Source: Aeromonas diversa CDC 2478-85 (lineage in GTDB: Bacteria > Pseudomonadota > Gammaproteobacteria > Enterobacterales > Aeromonadaceae). Taken from it: a stretch of DNA of 36,821 nt. The stretch spans positions 1 through 36,821 of the forward strand of contig NZ_CDCE01000036.1 of the NCBI RefSeq assembly GCF_000819805.1, given 5' to 3'. The translations under genes were made by a program, and so were the position numbers. Every line of letters starts with the position of its first letter. Position 1 is the first letter of the stretch. The notes beneath the pieces were generated by a model. It made no database searches and was not told the DNA's origin. It saw only the letters and a program-made list of their open reading frames with translations. Of the stretch, positions 36,787-36,821 are shown in pieces.

Positions 36787-36814
36787 GCGATGCAAATCGC
36801 ACTGTTCTTTAACA
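36787..36814 (+). promoter_or_regulatory. rrn leader boxB hairpin and boxA antitermination site
   Basis: GCGAT-GCAA-ATCGC (36787-36800) is a boxB-like hairpin. TGTTCTTTAACA (36803-36814) matches the boxA consensus TGCTCTTTAACA at 11 of 12 positions. The 16S rRNA gene is expected just beyond the window end. Confidence 0.9.
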
Positions 36815-36821
36815 AATTGAA

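Overview
This window looks like chromosomal DNA of a gammaproteobacterium, most likely Aeromonas or a close relative. That is inferred from gene content, gene order and GC-rich coding sequence; no database search was possible. The products closely resemble E. coli proteins (CodA, UbiE/J/B, TatABCD, PrlC, RsmJ, PlsB, LexA, CpxA/R, FieF, CysE, PolA), but several neighbourhoods differ from E. coli: no dgkA between plsB and lexA, no cpxP beside cpxR, a GGDEF/EAL gene between prlC and rsmJ, and a Pseudomonas-type HemB. I see no transposase, integrase, phage gene or CRISPR array. The window appears to lie between two rRNA operons: it opens on what looks like the right arm of an rrn-type terminator and closes on tandem rrn promoters with boxB/boxA.

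Layout. 1-2210: a small unknown gene, codA and crcB. 2276-8627: a forward run ubiE-ubiJ-ubiB (ubiquinone), tatA-tatB-tatC (twin-arginine export), then tatD and hemB. 8690-12092: gor and an orphan PAS-containing histidine kinase on the minus strand. 12336-17907: prlC, with a candidate heat-shock promoter, then a GAF-PAS-PAS-GGDEF-EAL protein and rsmJ.

17906-19056 has no protein gene. It holds two tandem minus-strand RNA genes of the CsrB/CsrC type: dozens of GGA motifs, many in small hairpin loops, each gene ending in a strong intrinsic terminator. Each has a promoter and a shared 19-base upstream element resembling the UvrY/GacA box, with almost identical element-to-promoter spacing. This is the most interesting part of the window.

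19157-26034: a 50-residue unknown gene, yhhN, plsB diverging from lexA (two SOS boxes), an unknown 89-residue gene, a Sco-type copper chaperone gene and dinF. 26026-32762: trmL, cpxA and cpxR on the minus strand, diverging from fieF-cysE-permease, then zapB and elbB. 32763-36821: polA with a consensus DnaA box in its leader, a gamma-carbonic-anhydrase-like gene on the minus strand, and the rrn control region.

Several blocks concern stress or global regulation (LexA/SOS, CpxAR, a candidate sigma-32 promoter, Csr RNAs, cyclic-di-GMP). The rest is core envelope, cofactor, redox and replication metabolism.
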